A DNA stretch of 64,000 nt, taken from the NCBI RefSeq assembly GCF_003610895.1, contig NZ_MCAS01000029.1:29712-93711 (forward strand), read 5' to 3'. The position numbers were made by a program, and so were the translations under genes. Within the stretch, counting starts at the first letter, position 1. Every line of letters begins with the position of its first letter. Positions 38,275 to 47,639 of the stretch are shown here, piece after piece. The notes below the pieces were generated by a model. The model had not been told where the DNA came from and searched no databases. It worked only from the letters and a program-made list of their open reading frames with translations. Origin of the DNA: Paraburkholderia fungorum. Lineage in GTDB: Bacteria; Pseudomonadota; Gammaproteobacteria; Burkholderiales; Burkholderiaceae.

Positions 38275-39294
38275 GTGTGGCATTTTCCGGTTGCGATTCC
38301 ACCTTCGCTGGGTGTGTGGGCCGTGTTCATGAGCGTGCTCGTCACGCAACTCGGCCTGCCGGTTCCCGCGGCGCCGATGCTGATCCTCGGCGGAACCATG
38401 GCCGCCATGGGACAGACCTCCTACGCCAGCGTCATAGGCGCCGCCGTCTGCGCAACGCTGATAGCGGATACGCTCTGGTTCTTCACCGGGCGGACGTACG
38501 GCCGGCGTTTGCTCAATCAACTGGTGCGCTTCTCGCTCTCGCTCGACACTACCGTGCGCGTCGCACGCAATACCTACGAACGCTACGGCGCGCCGATTCT
38601 CACCGTCGCCAAGTTCCTGCCCGGCCTCGGACTGATCTCGGCACCGCTGCTCGGCACCACGCCGATCAATATCGGCGTGTTCCTGCTGTGGGATTTTGTC
38701 GGCGCCGCGCTGTGGGCCAGCGTATGGGTGATCGGCGGTGCAGCGCTGCATGATCAGATCGTGCAGCTCGTGCTACTCGTGCGCCATAACGGCGGGACGA
38801 TTTTCGACGCGTTCGCGGCCATCTTCGTGGTCGCCCTCGTCTATCGCTACGTGCGCCGCTGGCAGTTTCGCCGCTGGCTCGCGCACGTGCGCATCTCGCC
38901 GGACCAACTCGACGAGTTGATGAAATCCAATGAACCGCCCCTGATCCTCGACGCGCGGCCACGCAGCATACGTGCGAAAGAATCGCACCGGATCGCGGGC
39001 GCGCAACTGCTGGACCTCGATTCGCCGGAGCCCCTGCACCCCGAGTTACTGAAACGGCCGATCGTTGTCTACTGCGTCTGTCCCAACGAAGCAACGGCCA
39101 AGCGGATCGTCAATCAGTTGCATCGGAAGAATATCCATCATGTCCGCGCGCTCAAGGGCGGACTCGACGCGTGGGAAAAACGCGGTTATCCGGTCGAGCC
39201 GCTGCCGCCCGACTTCGAGACGGCGATGGCTCACATGGAGGAAGACGCCGGCGACGAAGGCGAATACACCGTGCGGGCGAGATTGGCGAAGTGA
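38275..39294 (+). CDS. DedA-family membrane protein fused to a rhodanese domain
   Basis: A 339-aa protein. Residues 1-205 are a DedA/SNARE-associated domain with membrane segments and the conserved FTGRTYGRRLL and KFLPGLGLISAPLLG motifs (lipid carrier or proton-coupled transport in relatives). After a cytoplasmic linker (RWQFRRWLAHVRISPDQL) comes a rhodanese domain with LILDARP and the active-site strand VVYC at Cys267, then ALKGGLDAWEKRGYPVEPL. The catalytic loop CVCPNEATA differs from the usual CxxGxRS. The start is GTG with AGAGGAG upstream. The 243 bp before it hold no other gene I can support. Confidence 0.85.
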   Translation: MWHFPVAIPPSLGVWAVFMSVLVTQLGLPVPAAPMLILGGTMAAMGQTSYASVIGAAVCATLIADTLWFFTGRTYGRRLLNQLVRFSLSLDTTVRVARNTYERYGAPILTVAKFLPGLGLISAPLLGTTPINIGVFLLWDFVGAALWASVWVIGGAALHDQIVQLVLLVRHNGGTIFDAFAAIFVVALVYRYVRRWQFRRWLAHVRISPDQLDELMKSNEPPLILDARPRSIRAKESHRIAGAQLLDLDSPEPLHPELLKRPIVVYCVCPNEATAKRIVNQLHRKNIHHVRALKGGLDAWEKRGYPVEPLPPDFETAMAHMEEDAGDEGEYTVRARLAK

Positions 39295-39383
39295 CAATCG
39301 GCACGCTCGCCCGGCGCGAACGATGACGCAGCGGCGCAACCCGTGCTTCGGACGGGCGGCACCGCACGCCTCACCGGCACCAA

Positions 39384-41696
39384 TCAGATCTTCGCCGTAA
39401 ACGTCAGACCGAAGACACGCGGATCGCCATACAGCACCGGATACGCGCCATACGACGGCAACAACTCCAGCTTTTTATAGACCTTGTTGGTCAGGTTCGT
39501 CACGTAGCCGGTCAGGATGTATTTCTGATTCGACGACATATACGACACGTGCGCATTCATCACCGTATAACCCGACTGCCATAGCTGCGGCATGGTTTGA
39601 CGCGTCGCGCTGAAATACTCGGTGCTGCGATAGTTGATATCGCCCCCCACGGCAATCGACCCGACCGGCAACGGCACGCGGTACTCGCCGCCAACATCGA
39701 TCGTGGTGTGCGGCGAGCGCGCGAATGAATTGCCCACTGCGGTCGGCACATTGGCAAACTCGGTGTAGCGCGTGTTCAGCAGTCCGAGGTTGGCAAACAG
39801 ATAGAGGCTGTTGAGCGGCTGTGCCTTCAGTTCCAGTTCGAAACCGTCGGCACGCCCCTGCCCGGCGTTCGACAAGGTGGACACCGGTGCGCCGCCTAGC
39901 GGATTCGGCGCCAGTGCAAACACCTGAATGTCGCGATAGTCGTAGTGGAAAACACTCGCGTTCGCGGTCAGGCGCTTGTCGAACCATTCGCTTTTGATGC
40001 CGGCTTCGTAGTCGGTCAGATACTCGGGTGTAACTGTCGAGACGGTGCTTTGCGTATAGGCGCTGCCGTTGTAGCCACCCGAGCGGAAGCCACGCGCATA
40101 ACGGATATAAGCCCGCACGTTGTTGCTGATCGCATATTCGGGCGTCAGATCCCACGTCGGCGCGCGCCACGTGTTGCTCTGGTTCTGCCGTGCGCTCACG
40201 GCAAGCGGCGACGTGATAGACGACGGATCCCACCAGTTGTTCACATCGCTGAACGAAACGGGGCCGCTATTTTGCAAGCCGGTCAGATTGATCGTCTTGC
40301 GTTCGATCGTATAGCGCAGACCGCCAGTCAGATTGAAGCGATCGGTGAAACGATATTTCACGCTGCCGAACACTGCGGCGCTTTGTGTGTGCTGGGTCAG
40401 TTCGGTCAGGTGGTAATACGTTGAAGACGGGCCGCCCGGAGCATCCGGCAAGCCGCCGCCCGCCCCTTCTTCGCTCAGCTCCTCGGTAAAGAAGTGCGCG
40501 CCGGCGATCCAGCTCAGCCGGTCATTCTGCGGCGATTCAAGACGGAACTCCTGAGAAAACTGATGCGACGCGAGCGTATCGTGCGAGCGCGCGGCGTCGT
40601 AGGGTGAGTAGTCTTCATCGTCCTGATACCAGCGGTTCAGGCCTTCCAGCGCAGTAATCGAGGTCAGCGTCAGCGCGCTGTTGATATGCCAATGCGCGGT
40701 CAACGAGCCGCCATACGATGCAATATGATCGCTCGACGGCGCATTCAGCGAGACGGTCTGCGGATCGCTCGACCCGACGAAACCGAACTGGTTCGCGCCA
40801 TTCGCACCGGCCCCCTGTGCGTGCCACGGGTCACCGCCGCCGGTGTAATTGCGGCCATGGATATTCAGCAGGAAGTCTGAATTCGAAGTCGGCACCGCGA
40901 GTACCTGGAAGCGCACCGCGTTGTCGTGAAAGCCGCCAAACCGGCCACCCGTGACCGTATTGGTGTAGAAGCTGTCGCCGTTCTCGTGATAAACGGAAAG
41001 ACGCGCCGCCAGCACGTCGTTGCTGCCGATCGGACCGCCGATCGCGGCTTCGGCAAGACGGCTGTTGTACTGGCCGAAACCGACCTTGCCGTAACCATCC
41101 ACGTCGAACGTCGGCTTCTTCGAAGTCAGACTAACCGCGCCGCCGATCGTATTCTTGCCCCACAGCGTGCCCTGCGGCCCACGCAGCACCTCGATATGGT
41201 CAAGGTCGAAAAGCGGAAAACCCTGGCCGAACACACTGTTGATATAGACGTCATCGAAATAGACGCCGATCGGGCTCAGCGACAGATCCGACGGATCGTT
41301 ACTGCCCACGCCACGCAGGAACCAACGCGGTCTTTCGCGTCCCTCGGTGGATTGCGCGGTGAAGTTCGGCACGTACTTGGTGATGTCGTTGACCACCCGC
41401 AATTCATTACTCTTGATGCTGTCGCCGCTCAGCGCGGTGACCGCCACCGGCACCTCCTGAATGCTTTCCTTGCGACGGCGCGCAGTGACCGTGACGGTTC
41501 CCAGATTGGTGTCGGCCACTGCCTTGTTCGCGCTTTTCGCTTTCGGCTTCCCCTGTCCTGCCGTGCCGGCCGCTTCGGCAGACGTTCCGGCAGCCGCATC
41601 GGTTGACGCGTTATCCGCGGCCCATGCGGGCGATATCAGCACACCACCAGCAAGCACTCCCCCGAGCGCGACGACGAGTGTTTTTCTCTTGAACAT
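39384..41696 (-). CDS. TonB-dependent outer membrane receptor
   Basis: A 770-aa outer-membrane receptor. It has a signal peptide (MFKRKTLVVALGGVLAGGVLISPAWAA), an Ala/Lys-rich linker, then a plug domain: a TonB-box-like TNLGTVTVTARRRKESIQEVPVAV, GVYFDDVYI and VEVLRGPQGTLWGKNTIGGAVSL. The remainder is a 22-strand-type barrel ending in VFGLTFTAKI with a C-terminal aromatic/Ile. It should import a scarce large or anionic compound; in this cluster an organosulfur compound is the natural guess. A sigma-54 promoter and an activator-type dyad lie upstream (41794-41917), so it is a separate transcript from the DszB-like operon. Confidence 0.88.
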   Translation of the reverse strand: MFKRKTLVVALGGVLAGGVLISPAWAADNASTDAAAGTSAEAAGTAGQGKPKAKSANKAVADTNLGTVTVTARRRKESIQEVPVAVTALSGDSIKSNELRVVNDITKYVPNFTAQSTEGRERPRWFLRGVGSNDPSDLSLSPIGVYFDDVYINSVFGQGFPLFDLDHIEVLRGPQGTLWGKNTIGGAVSLTSKKPTFDVDGYGKVGFGQYNSRLAEAAIGGPIGSNDVLAARLSVYHENGDSFYTNTVTGGRFGGFHDNAVRFQVLAVPTSNSDFLLNIHGRNYTGGGDPWHAQGAGANGANQFGFVGSSDPQTVSLNAPSSDHIASYGGSLTAHWHINSALTLTSITALEGLNRWYQDDEDYSPYDAARSHDTLASHQFSQEFRLESPQNDRLSWIAGAHFFTEELSEEGAGGGLPDAPGGPSSTYYHLTELTQHTQSAAVFGSVKYRFTDRFNLTGGLRYTIERKTINLTGLQNSGPVSFSDVNNWWDPSSITSPLAVSARQNQSNTWRAPTWDLTPEYAISNNVRAYIRYARGFRSGGYNGSAYTQSTVSTVTPEYLTDYEAGIKSEWFDKRLTANASVFHYDYRDIQVFALAPNPLGGAPVSTLSNAGQGRADGFELELKAQPLNSLYLFANLGLLNTRYTEFANVPTAVGNSFARSPHTTIDVGGEYRVPLPVGSIAVGGDINYRSTEYFSATRQTMPQLWQSGYTVMNAHVSYMSSNQKYILTGYVTNLTNKVYKKLELLPSYGAYPVLYGDPRVFGLTFTAKI

Positions 41697-41793
41697 TGAC
41701 TTCGCTATCCTTATTCAATTGTTGTTTGATTGGGCCCGTAACCGGGCTCCCATCTTCGTGCGCGAGCAATGCGCCACGCATGGCGTTCTCTAT

Positions 41794-41810
41794 TGCAAGT
41801 CGAATGCCAG
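41794..41810 (-). promoter_or_regulatory. Candidate sigma-54 promoter of the TonB-dependent receptor
   Basis: On the minus strand CTGGCAT-N5-TTGCA matches the -24/-12 consensus TGGCAC-N5-TTGC, with GG and GC exactly ten bases apart. The start site would be near 41783, giving a leader of about 85 nt. A dyad lies about 75-110 bp upstream. Confidence 0.65.
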
Positions 41811-41885
41811 GGCGCGGAGGTCCGTCACACAGGGGTTGTGCGAACGAAGCACGTGGGCATTGCTGCTGGCGCACCTGTACGATGG

Positions 41886-41917
41886 TGTTGAGGTGTTGCA
41901 TATGCAGCACCCCAACA
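41886..41917. promoter_or_regulatory. Activator-binding dyad (UAS) upstream of the receptor promoter
   Basis: A 32-bp palindrome centred between 41901 and 41902, with left half TGTTGAGGTGTTGCAT and right half ATGCAGCACCCCAACA. Its core GTGTTGC-N4-GCAGCAC matches the sites at 47833-47903 and 54207-54224. It lies at the usual distance upstream of a sigma-54 promoter. The rest of this 368-bp interval to the DszB-like gene shows no gene. Confidence 0.6.
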
Positions 41918-42064
41918 TGGGCGGCGATGGGCCGCGGTCCAATGACTCGTGGCTAGCGGGTGGTTGTCTACCGGCTACCGGCCCGAAGAAATGATTCAAT
42001 CCAGACTGTCAGGATGACGAATCTGTTTAAAGGCAGAATACTCACAAGCCCATCGGTTGATGCC

Positions 42065-43135
42065 CTAACGCGCCGCCGCGTAGCGATGCGATTGCTCAAG
42101 CGCACGCGGATCGATCCACGCGTGGATATCGAAGTCAGCCGGCAGAAACCCCCATTCCACGAGAAAACGCTTGAAATCGCCGAGTGCGGCGATCGACGCT
42201 TCGTCGAGATCGGTACGCAGACGTTGATGCACGTCATTGCCATAGGCGAGCCGCAACCAGTCGTCGCCCGAGCCGGTCTCCCGGCCCAGATAGCTGAGTA
42301 CCTCCTGTTTATGCCCGCGCGCCCAGTCGTCCACGTCGATCACGCGCGCCAGAAAGCGGCTGACAATCTCCGGGTGATTGTCGAGCGAGGCCGCATTGAC
42401 CGTCAACGGCCGTGGCGAACCGTTGTTGATACGGATCTTCGGGTCCGGATGAAAACCGATGTCGATTACGACCCGCGCGCCGATCAGATAGGCACTCTCC
42501 AACCCGAGCGAGCCCTTCACATAGATCGCATCGACTTCGCCGCGTACCAGCGCCGCAATCTCCGCGGAATAGAGACGGCGGCTGCTGACGCTGCCAGGAT
42601 TGCTGAACGACGCCGTGGGCAACGGCCCGCTATCCGCGGGTTCACGCAGGTTGGTTGCCGCCAGGTCGACCATTTCGACATCGCGCACGGATAGCCCGGC
42701 GAGATCCAGCACGCTGACAAAGCCGCGCAACGCCGCGGCGCGAAAAATATCGATGCGTTCGCCCGCGCGCTTCGGCAAACCGACGCGGCGCCCGCGCAAG
42801 TCTTTCGCCGTGCGGATACCGGACTCCGGCAATGCGACGATAGCCTGCGCTTCGTCGACCCACGTCAGCGCGATCACCCGGGTATCGGCCCCGGCTGAGC
42901 GCGCCCATAACGCGGGAATGCTGCCGCCCTGGCGAAACGAATTGTCCAGCGAGTGATCGACGTGTGAAGCACGCAGCGCGGCATGCTGTGTTTCCTGCAG
43001 CGAGCGCACGGTAATGCCATCGCGCGCGAATTCTTCGTCGAGCCAGCCGAGATGCGCGGCAATGCCAAGTGGCGTCGGCACCGGACAGCGCGTGTACCAG
43101 ATCGACTGAATGTTGTCTAAAACCGAAGTGCTCAT
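42065..43135 (-). CDS. DszB-like desulfinase family protein, paralogue 1 (catalytic residues kept)
   Basis: A 356-aa cytosolic protein (no signal peptide) with a periplasmic-binding-protein-like fold that is easily mistaken for an SsuA-type binding protein. The N-terminus YTRCPVPTP aligns with the active-site region YSNCPVPNA of DszB (2'-hydroxybiphenyl-2-sulfinate desulfinase). The three DszB catalytic residues Cys27, His60 and Arg70 correspond to Cys17, His58 and Arg68 (SHVDH, FRQGG), and Gly73 is Gly71. The length (about 360) also matches. It should release sulfite from a sulfinate; the substrate is unknown. It is the last gene of the minus-strand operon that starts with the flavin monooxygenase, 53 bp after exbD. 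Confidence 0.75.
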   Translation of the reverse strand: MSTSVLDNIQSIWYTRCPVPTPLGIAAHLGWLDEEFARDGITVRSLQETQHAALRASHVDHSLDNSFRQGGSIPALWARSAGADTRVIALTWVDEAQAIVALPESGIRTAKDLRGRRVGLPKRAGERIDIFRAAALRGFVSVLDLAGLSVRDVEMVDLAATNLREPADSGPLPTASFSNPGSVSSRRLYSAEIAALVRGEVDAIYVKGSLGLESAYLIGARVVIDIGFHPDPKIRINNGSPRPLTVNAASLDNHPEIVSRFLARVIDVDDWARGHKQEVLSYLGRETGSGDDWLRLAYGNDVHQRLRTDLDEASIAALGDFKRFLVEWGFLPADFDIHAWIDPRALEQSHRYAAAR

Positions 43136-43188
43136 GGATTGTTCCGGTGTGGAGGTCGCAGGGTCGCGAGGTTAGGCAATGACCATGA

Positions 43189-43599
43189 CTAGCCGTTGTT
43201 GGACGTCAATACCGATAGCCTGCTGATGCCGGCATGCTCGATCGCTGCCATCAGCTTCGCCACGATGCCGTAGGGCACACCCTCGTCGGCCTGCAGATTG
43301 AGCGCGAGCTCCGGGTTGTTGGCCTTGAGCACCGACAGCTCGGCGCCAATCAGGCGCAGATCGCTGGGCCTTTTGTCGAGATACACCACGCCCTTCGCAT
43401 CCACACTGACCGTGACGGCCGGTTTCTGGTCGGCAGGCGCAGTGGCCACTGTTTTTGGCAGATTCACATGCACTGCATTGTTCAGCAGCGGCGCGGTGAC
43501 GATGAACGCAACCAGCAGCACCAGCATCACGTCGACGAGCGGCGTGATGTTGATTTCGCTTAGCACGTCGTCGTTATCGGAAGAACTCGAGAAAGCCAT
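43189..43599 (-). CDS. exbD: ExbD-type biopolymer transport protein
   Basis: A 136-aa inner-membrane protein with one N-terminal segment. The signature SEINITPLVDVMLVLLVAFIVTAPL carries the conserved Asp that conducts protons, followed by a periplasmic domain ending ISRLSVLTSNNG. With ExbB and TonB it energises outer-membrane receptors. The start codon overlaps the ExbB stop by one base (TAATG), so the two are translationally coupled. It is probably dedicated to the neighbouring TonB-dependent receptor. Confidence 0.88.
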   Translation of the reverse strand: MAFSSSSDNDDVLSEINITPLVDVMLVLLVAFIVTAPLLNNAVHVNLPKTVATAPADQKPAVTVSVDAKGVVYLDKRPSDLRLIGAELSVLKANNPELALNLQADEGVPYGIVAKLMAAIEHAGISRLSVLTSNNG

Positions 43600-44312
43600 T
43601 ATGCGAACGCCTCATTGACGGTTTTCAGACTCGACTGCGCGCGCGTTGCGGCGCCCTGCACCCGGAATCCGGCTTTCTGCGCGAGCGTAACGAAGTCGGT
43701 TGCAAATCCGTCGAGATCGGCAGAAGCCGCTTTCACCCGGCGCACGAAGAAGTTGTAGGCGAGCACTGCCGGCACCGCGACCGCGATACCGATGCCGGTG
43801 GCCACCAGCGCCTCGCCGATCGGCCCTGCCACCACGTCGATACTGGCCGACGCGCTGTGCGTGATCGCCGTCAGCGCATGAATGATGCCGAACACGGTGC
43901 CGAACAGGCCGACAAACGGCGCGGTGCTGCCGATCGATGCGAGTACGGCCAGACCCGCTTCGAGACGGCGGCGCTCATTCTGAATCTGCTGACGCAAGTG
44001 ACGCTCGAGCAGATCGTGGCGACTCCAGCTATGTTCGAGATCCTGACCATTTCCCTCGTCGGCGCGCTGCAAGGTCTCGAAGCCAGTCGCGGCAACCCGG
44101 CCCACCGGACTCAGACCGGGTTCCAGCGCGGCTGCCGCCTGAAAACTGCTGGCCGCCCAGAACTGCCTGGCAAAGCGCCTGCTCTGCACACTCGCGCGCA
44201 CGCTTTGCACCGCCTTGACGACAATCAGGGTCCACGTCACTACCGAGAAAATGACCAGTAGCCAGAGCGCGCCCTGTACGATAAAAGTAGTTGAAATACC
44301 ATTCATGATCAT
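43599..44312 (-). CDS. exbB: ExbB-type proton channel protein
   Basis: A 237-aa inner-membrane MotA/TolQ/ExbB protein. It has three hydrophobic segments: residues about 10-32, then GLAVLASIGSTAPFVGLFGTVFGIIHAL, and EALVATGIGIAVAVPAVLAYNFFV. These last two are the classic ExbB signatures. It is the second of the three energising genes tonB-exbB-exbD. The preceding interval has a ten-base direct repeat (GCTTCGAAAT) but no other structure. Confidence 0.9.
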   Translation of the reverse strand: MIMNGISTTFIVQGALWLLVIFSVVTWTLIVVKAVQSVRASVQSRRFARQFWAASSFQAAAALEPGLSPVGRVAATGFETLQRADEGNGQDLEHSWSRHDLLERHLRQQIQNERRRLEAGLAVLASIGSTAPFVGLFGTVFGIIHALTAITHSASASIDVVAGPIGEALVATGIGIAVAVPAVLAYNFFVRRVKAASADLDGFATDFVTLAQKAGFRVQGAATRAQSSLKTVNEAFA

Positions 44313-44414
44313 CGATTCCTTTTAATTCAGAATCCGCTTCGAAATCTGCTTCGAAATTCGGCTCCGGTGTTGAAGAGAAAACATGCGATTTGCCCGCCAT
44401 GCGCGGAGTCCATG

Positions 44415-45242
44415 TCAGCCCAGCTTGAAGTCGATCGGCACGTTGACCCAGCCGTCGATCGCTTCGTCTCCCCGTTTGGCCGGCACGAAAATCCAGCGCC
44501 GGACTGCGGCCAACGCGGCTTCGTCGAGCATCTTGCGGCCGCTGCTGGTTCTGATATCGACCGAAGCAGGTTTGCCGTCCGGCAGCACATGCACGCGCAG
44601 CAGCACGTGCCCTTCCCATCCCTGGTCCTGCGCGATCGGCGGATAGTCCGGTGCCGGGTTGTGCAGATACGCTGCATTGCCGATCGGTGCGGTTTCGGCC
44701 ACCGGTGCGGGTGGTGCTGCGGGCACAGGCGCGGCCGGTGCCGGGACATGCGCGACGGCTGTCTCGGCCGGTGCTGGTGCTGGCGCCTGCGTCACGAGCG
44801 GCGTGGGCGCCGCCAAAGACCTCGGCGCTACGGCTCGCGTCAGCGGGCGGGGCGGCGGCGCTTGTGCCTTGAGCGGTTGCGGCACCGGCGACGGCGCCTG
44901 CTTCGCTTGCGGCAATGGCACGGGTGGTCGCGTCAGTTCGACAATCATCGGCAGCGGCTTAGGCGGCACGACAGACGCGAGCAGTGCTTCGTTTCCATGC
45001 CGCGCCACAAGCAGGCCCCCCGCGTGCAGCGCGAGGATCAGCAGTGCGGCCGCGCCGGTTTCGCCCCATGTCCTGCGTGTCGCCCGGGTCTCACGCGCGG
45101 CCTCGTCATCCGTCGCGAGCAGGCGCCGCCGCGGTGGCAGCGAAACCGCGGACGCATCGAGCCCGCGCACCGCGGGACTGCTCCCGCGTACCGCGTGGCG
45201 CCGGGCATGGGTACCCGAATTTTCCATGGTCAGAAACGTCAC
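44415..45242 (-). CDS. tonB: TonB-family energy transducer
   Basis: A 275-aa TonB protein. One hydrophobic segment (about residues 62-78, AAALLILALHAGGLLVA) is followed by a long Pro/Ala/Lys-rich linker and a C-terminal TonB domain: NPAPDYPPIAQDQGWEGHVLLRVHVLPDGKPASVDIRTSSGRKMLDEAALAAVRRW. The N-terminal cytoplasmic stretch is long (about 60 residues) and Arg-rich, unlike E. coli TonB. I chose the GTG at 45242, because AAGGA lies seven bases upstream; ATG 45227 is an alternative. It lies between the DszB-like and exbB genes in the same operon. Confidence 0.87.
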   Translation of the reverse strand: MTFLTMENSGTHARRHAVRGSSPAVRGLDASAVSLPPRRRLLATDDEAARETRATRRTWGETGAAALLILALHAGGLLVARHGNEALLASVVPPKPLPMIVELTRPPVPLPQAKQAPSPVPQPLKAQAPPPRPLTRAVAPRSLAAPTPLVTQAPAPAPAETAVAHVPAPAAPVPAAPPAPVAETAPIGNAAYLHNPAPDYPPIAQDQGWEGHVLLRVHVLPDGKPASVDIRTSSGRKMLDEAALAAVRRWIFVPAKRGDEAIDGWVNVPIDFKLG

Positions 45243-45287
45243 GATCTATTCCTTACTGGTTTGCGCACCGTGCGAGAACGCACCGCA

Positions 45288-46373
45288 TCAGGCGACCCAC
45301 GCACGGCGATATTTCGATACCTCGGTGTACGGCCGCGGCTCGATCCATGCGCGCGCATCGAAGTCGTGCTCGAGGAAACCCCATTCGAACAGGAAGTCCT
45401 TGAACGCCACCAGGCCGTCAATCGAGGTCTGTGCAAGATTGGTTTCCAGATGCCGATGGACTTCGCCGCCATAGGCGTAACGCACCCACTCGTCGGACGA
45501 ACGGGTCTCCCGCCCAATGTAGGCAACGGTCTCGGCCGGATGTTTCGTCGCCCAGTCACCTGCGCCCACCACCACTGACACGAAGCGGCTGACGAGATCA
45601 GGGCGCTCGTCGATGAGCGCCTGATCCACCGTCAATGTGCGCGGCGTACCATTGCCGATACGCACCAGCGGATCGGGATGCGCGCCCAGATCGATCACCA
45701 CGCGCCCATCGATCAGATGCACGGTTTCCAGTCCGGCCACGCCTTTCACGAAAATCGCATCGACATCGCCGCGCACCAGTGCGGCTACTTCAAGCCCGTA
45801 CTCATGCGGCCGGTGAAACGACACCACATTGCCAACAGCGAGCCCAGGCTGACCGATAGCAATCCGTTCCTCACCCGCACCGCGCGTCGGTTCCGGCAGA
45901 TCGACCCATTGGGCGTCGCCATGCCCGAGACCGTCGAGCTCGAGCGCGGTGAGAAACCCCTTGAGCGCGGCAGCGCGCCAGAAGTCGATACTGATCGCAT
46001 GTTTCGGCAGACCCAGACGCCGCCCGCGCAAATCGCGCGGATGACGAATGCCGCTGGTCGGCAGCGTGACGATCGCCTGAAACTCGTTGGTCCACGAAAG
46101 GCCGACGACTCGCGTCGCCGCGCCGCGCGAACGTGCCCACAGCGCCGGAATGTTGCCGCCCTGGCGAAATGAAGACGGCAAGCTGTGATCGAAATGCGAC
46201 TCGCGTTTGGCCGGCTCACGGGTCTCCTGCAGCGAACTCAGGGTAATGCCGTCCGGTCCGAACTCCTCGTCGAACCAGCCTCGGTGCACCGCAATGCCGA
46301 GCGCGGTCGGCACGGGACAGCGGGTGTACCACAGTGCAGTGGGCGTCGCGGCTTGCGCAACGGTTGTACTCAT
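45288..46373 (-). CDS. DszB-like desulfinase family protein, paralogue 2 (catalytic residues kept)
   Basis: A 361-aa cytosolic relative of the protein at 42065-43135. The active-site stretch is WYTRCPVPTALG, and the DszB triad maps to Cys19, His60 (ESHFDH) and Arg70 (FRQGG), with Gly73. The numbering from His60 on even matches DszB itself. No signal peptide is present, so it is not a normal periplasmic binding protein. It follows the flavin monooxygenase gene, 84 bp apart, which suggests that the monooxygenase makes a sulfinate that this enzyme desulfinates; this is inference from order and family. Confidence 0.77.
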   Translation of the reverse strand: MSTTVAQAATPTALWYTRCPVPTALGIAVHRGWFDEEFGPDGITLSSLQETREPAKRESHFDHSLPSSFRQGGNIPALWARSRGAATRVVGLSWTNEFQAIVTLPTSGIRHPRDLRGRRLGLPKHAISIDFWRAAALKGFLTALELDGLGHGDAQWVDLPEPTRGAGEERIAIGQPGLAVGNVVSFHRPHEYGLEVAALVRGDVDAIFVKGVAGLETVHLIDGRVVIDLGAHPDPLVRIGNGTPRTLTVDQALIDERPDLVSRFVSVVVGAGDWATKHPAETVAYIGRETRSSDEWVRYAYGGEVHRHLETNLAQTSIDGLVAFKDFLFEWGFLEHDFDARAWIEPRPYTEVSKYRRAWVA

Positions 46374-46457
46374 CGTTGGATTCCTTGATTGTTGTTGTGC
46401 ACGGACTTGATCGCCGCTGCGTTAAGAATCGCTACCCGTGCCGGGATCGCGACCGCC

Positions 46458-47639
46458 TCAGGCGAGCGCGGCCCGCAATGCCGAGGCGGTTCTGCGCGCG
46501 TCGATCGCCCCGGCCACCAGCGGCAGGACCTCTTCGCCGACGCGATACGCTTCTTCCAGATGCGGGTTGCTCGCCAGAATGAAGGTCGATACGCCGATGT
46601 CCACGTATTCGGCCAGCCGCTCCGCGACCTGCTCGTGACTGCCCACGATCACGCAGCCGGGACCGCCACGGATCTTCGACATACCGGCCCACAGATTCGG
46701 CCCGACGACCAGATCGTCGAAATGCTGGGTGTTGCCCTGGTGCAGCGCGAACTGCCGCTTTGCACCGACCGACTCCGAATCGCCGACACCTGATGCGCGC
46801 CGCGTGCCACCCAGTTGTGTCGATTCGCTGACGGTGGCGAACATCTGCCGTAACTCGGCCCACGCCTGTTCTTCCGTTTCGCGCGCCAGAATGTCGATGC
46901 GCATGCCGAAGCGCAGATCGCGCTCGGCGTTTTGCGCGTCGAGCGCCTGGCGCGCGCGATCGATCACCTCCTTCTGTTTTGCGAGCGGCTCACCCCAGCT
47001 CAGATGCACGTCGCCGTGTTTGGCCGCCACTGCCATCGCGGCGTCGCTGGCACCGGCCAGATAGATGCGCGGCACGGCTTGGCTGCGCAACGGCGCAACG
47101 AGCCCCCCTTCTTCCACCTGATAGAAGCGGCCCTTGTGCGTGTAGGGCTCACCGGCTGAATAACCCTTCACCACGTCGAGAAATTCATCGGTGCGGGCGT
47201 AACGGCTGTCGTGATCGATGAAGTCGCCGTACGCGCGTTGATCCGCCCCGCCGCCGCCCGTCACGATGTTCCACTCCACCCGGCCGCGGCTGATCCGCTG
47301 CAAGCTGGCCGCCATCTGCGCGGCATACGCCGGGTGCATGAACCATGGTTGCATCGCAATCAGCAAGCGCAGATTGCGAGTTTCCCGCGCCAGCGCCGCA
47401 GCCACCACCCACGGCTCCTCCGTGAAGCGGAAGATCGGAATCAACGCGCCATGAAAGCCGACCAGGTCCGCTGCGCGCGCCACTTGGGACAGGTAGTCGA
47501 TGTAGCCAAACGCGTCGCTATCCGTTTTCGGCGCGACGCGCGAGGCCGTCTGGTTATTCCATTCGCCACGGGTGTGCCGGTCGTGCGCGCGTCTGCCGTC
47601 GCCATGCATCGGCAAGCGCCACAGAAATTCGACAGCCAT
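46458..47639 (-). CDS. SsuD/SfnG-like FMN-dependent monooxygenase
   Basis: A 393-aa luciferase-like monooxygenase that uses FMNH2 and O2. Signatures of the alkanesulfonate/dimethylsulfone monooxygenase branch are FLWRLPMHGDGR, LRLLIAMQPWFMHPAYAAQMAASLQRISRGRVEWNIVTGG, PRIYLAGASDAAM and the C-terminal GVSTFILASNPHLEEAYRVGEEVLPLV. It probably cleaves a C-S bond or oxidises a sulfur compound. The partner flavin reductase is not in the operon; the reductase at 8144 is a possible but distant source. First gene of the operon, with a sigma-54 promoter about 80 bp upstream. Confidence 0.87.
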   Translation of the reverse strand: MAVEFLWRLPMHGDGRRAHDRHTRGEWNNQTASRVAPKTDSDAFGYIDYLSQVARAADLVGFHGALIPIFRFTEEPWVVAAALARETRNLRLLIAMQPWFMHPAYAAQMAASLQRISRGRVEWNIVTGGGGADQRAYGDFIDHDSRYARTDEFLDVVKGYSAGEPYTHKGRFYQVEEGGLVAPLRSQAVPRIYLAGASDAAMAVAAKHGDVHLSWGEPLAKQKEVIDRARQALDAQNAERDLRFGMRIDILARETEEQAWAELRQMFATVSESTQLGGTRRASGVGDSESVGAKRQFALHQGNTQHFDDLVVGPNLWAGMSKIRGGPGCVIVGSHEQVAERLAEYVDIGVSTFILASNPHLEEAYRVGEEVLPLVAGAIDARRTASALRAALA

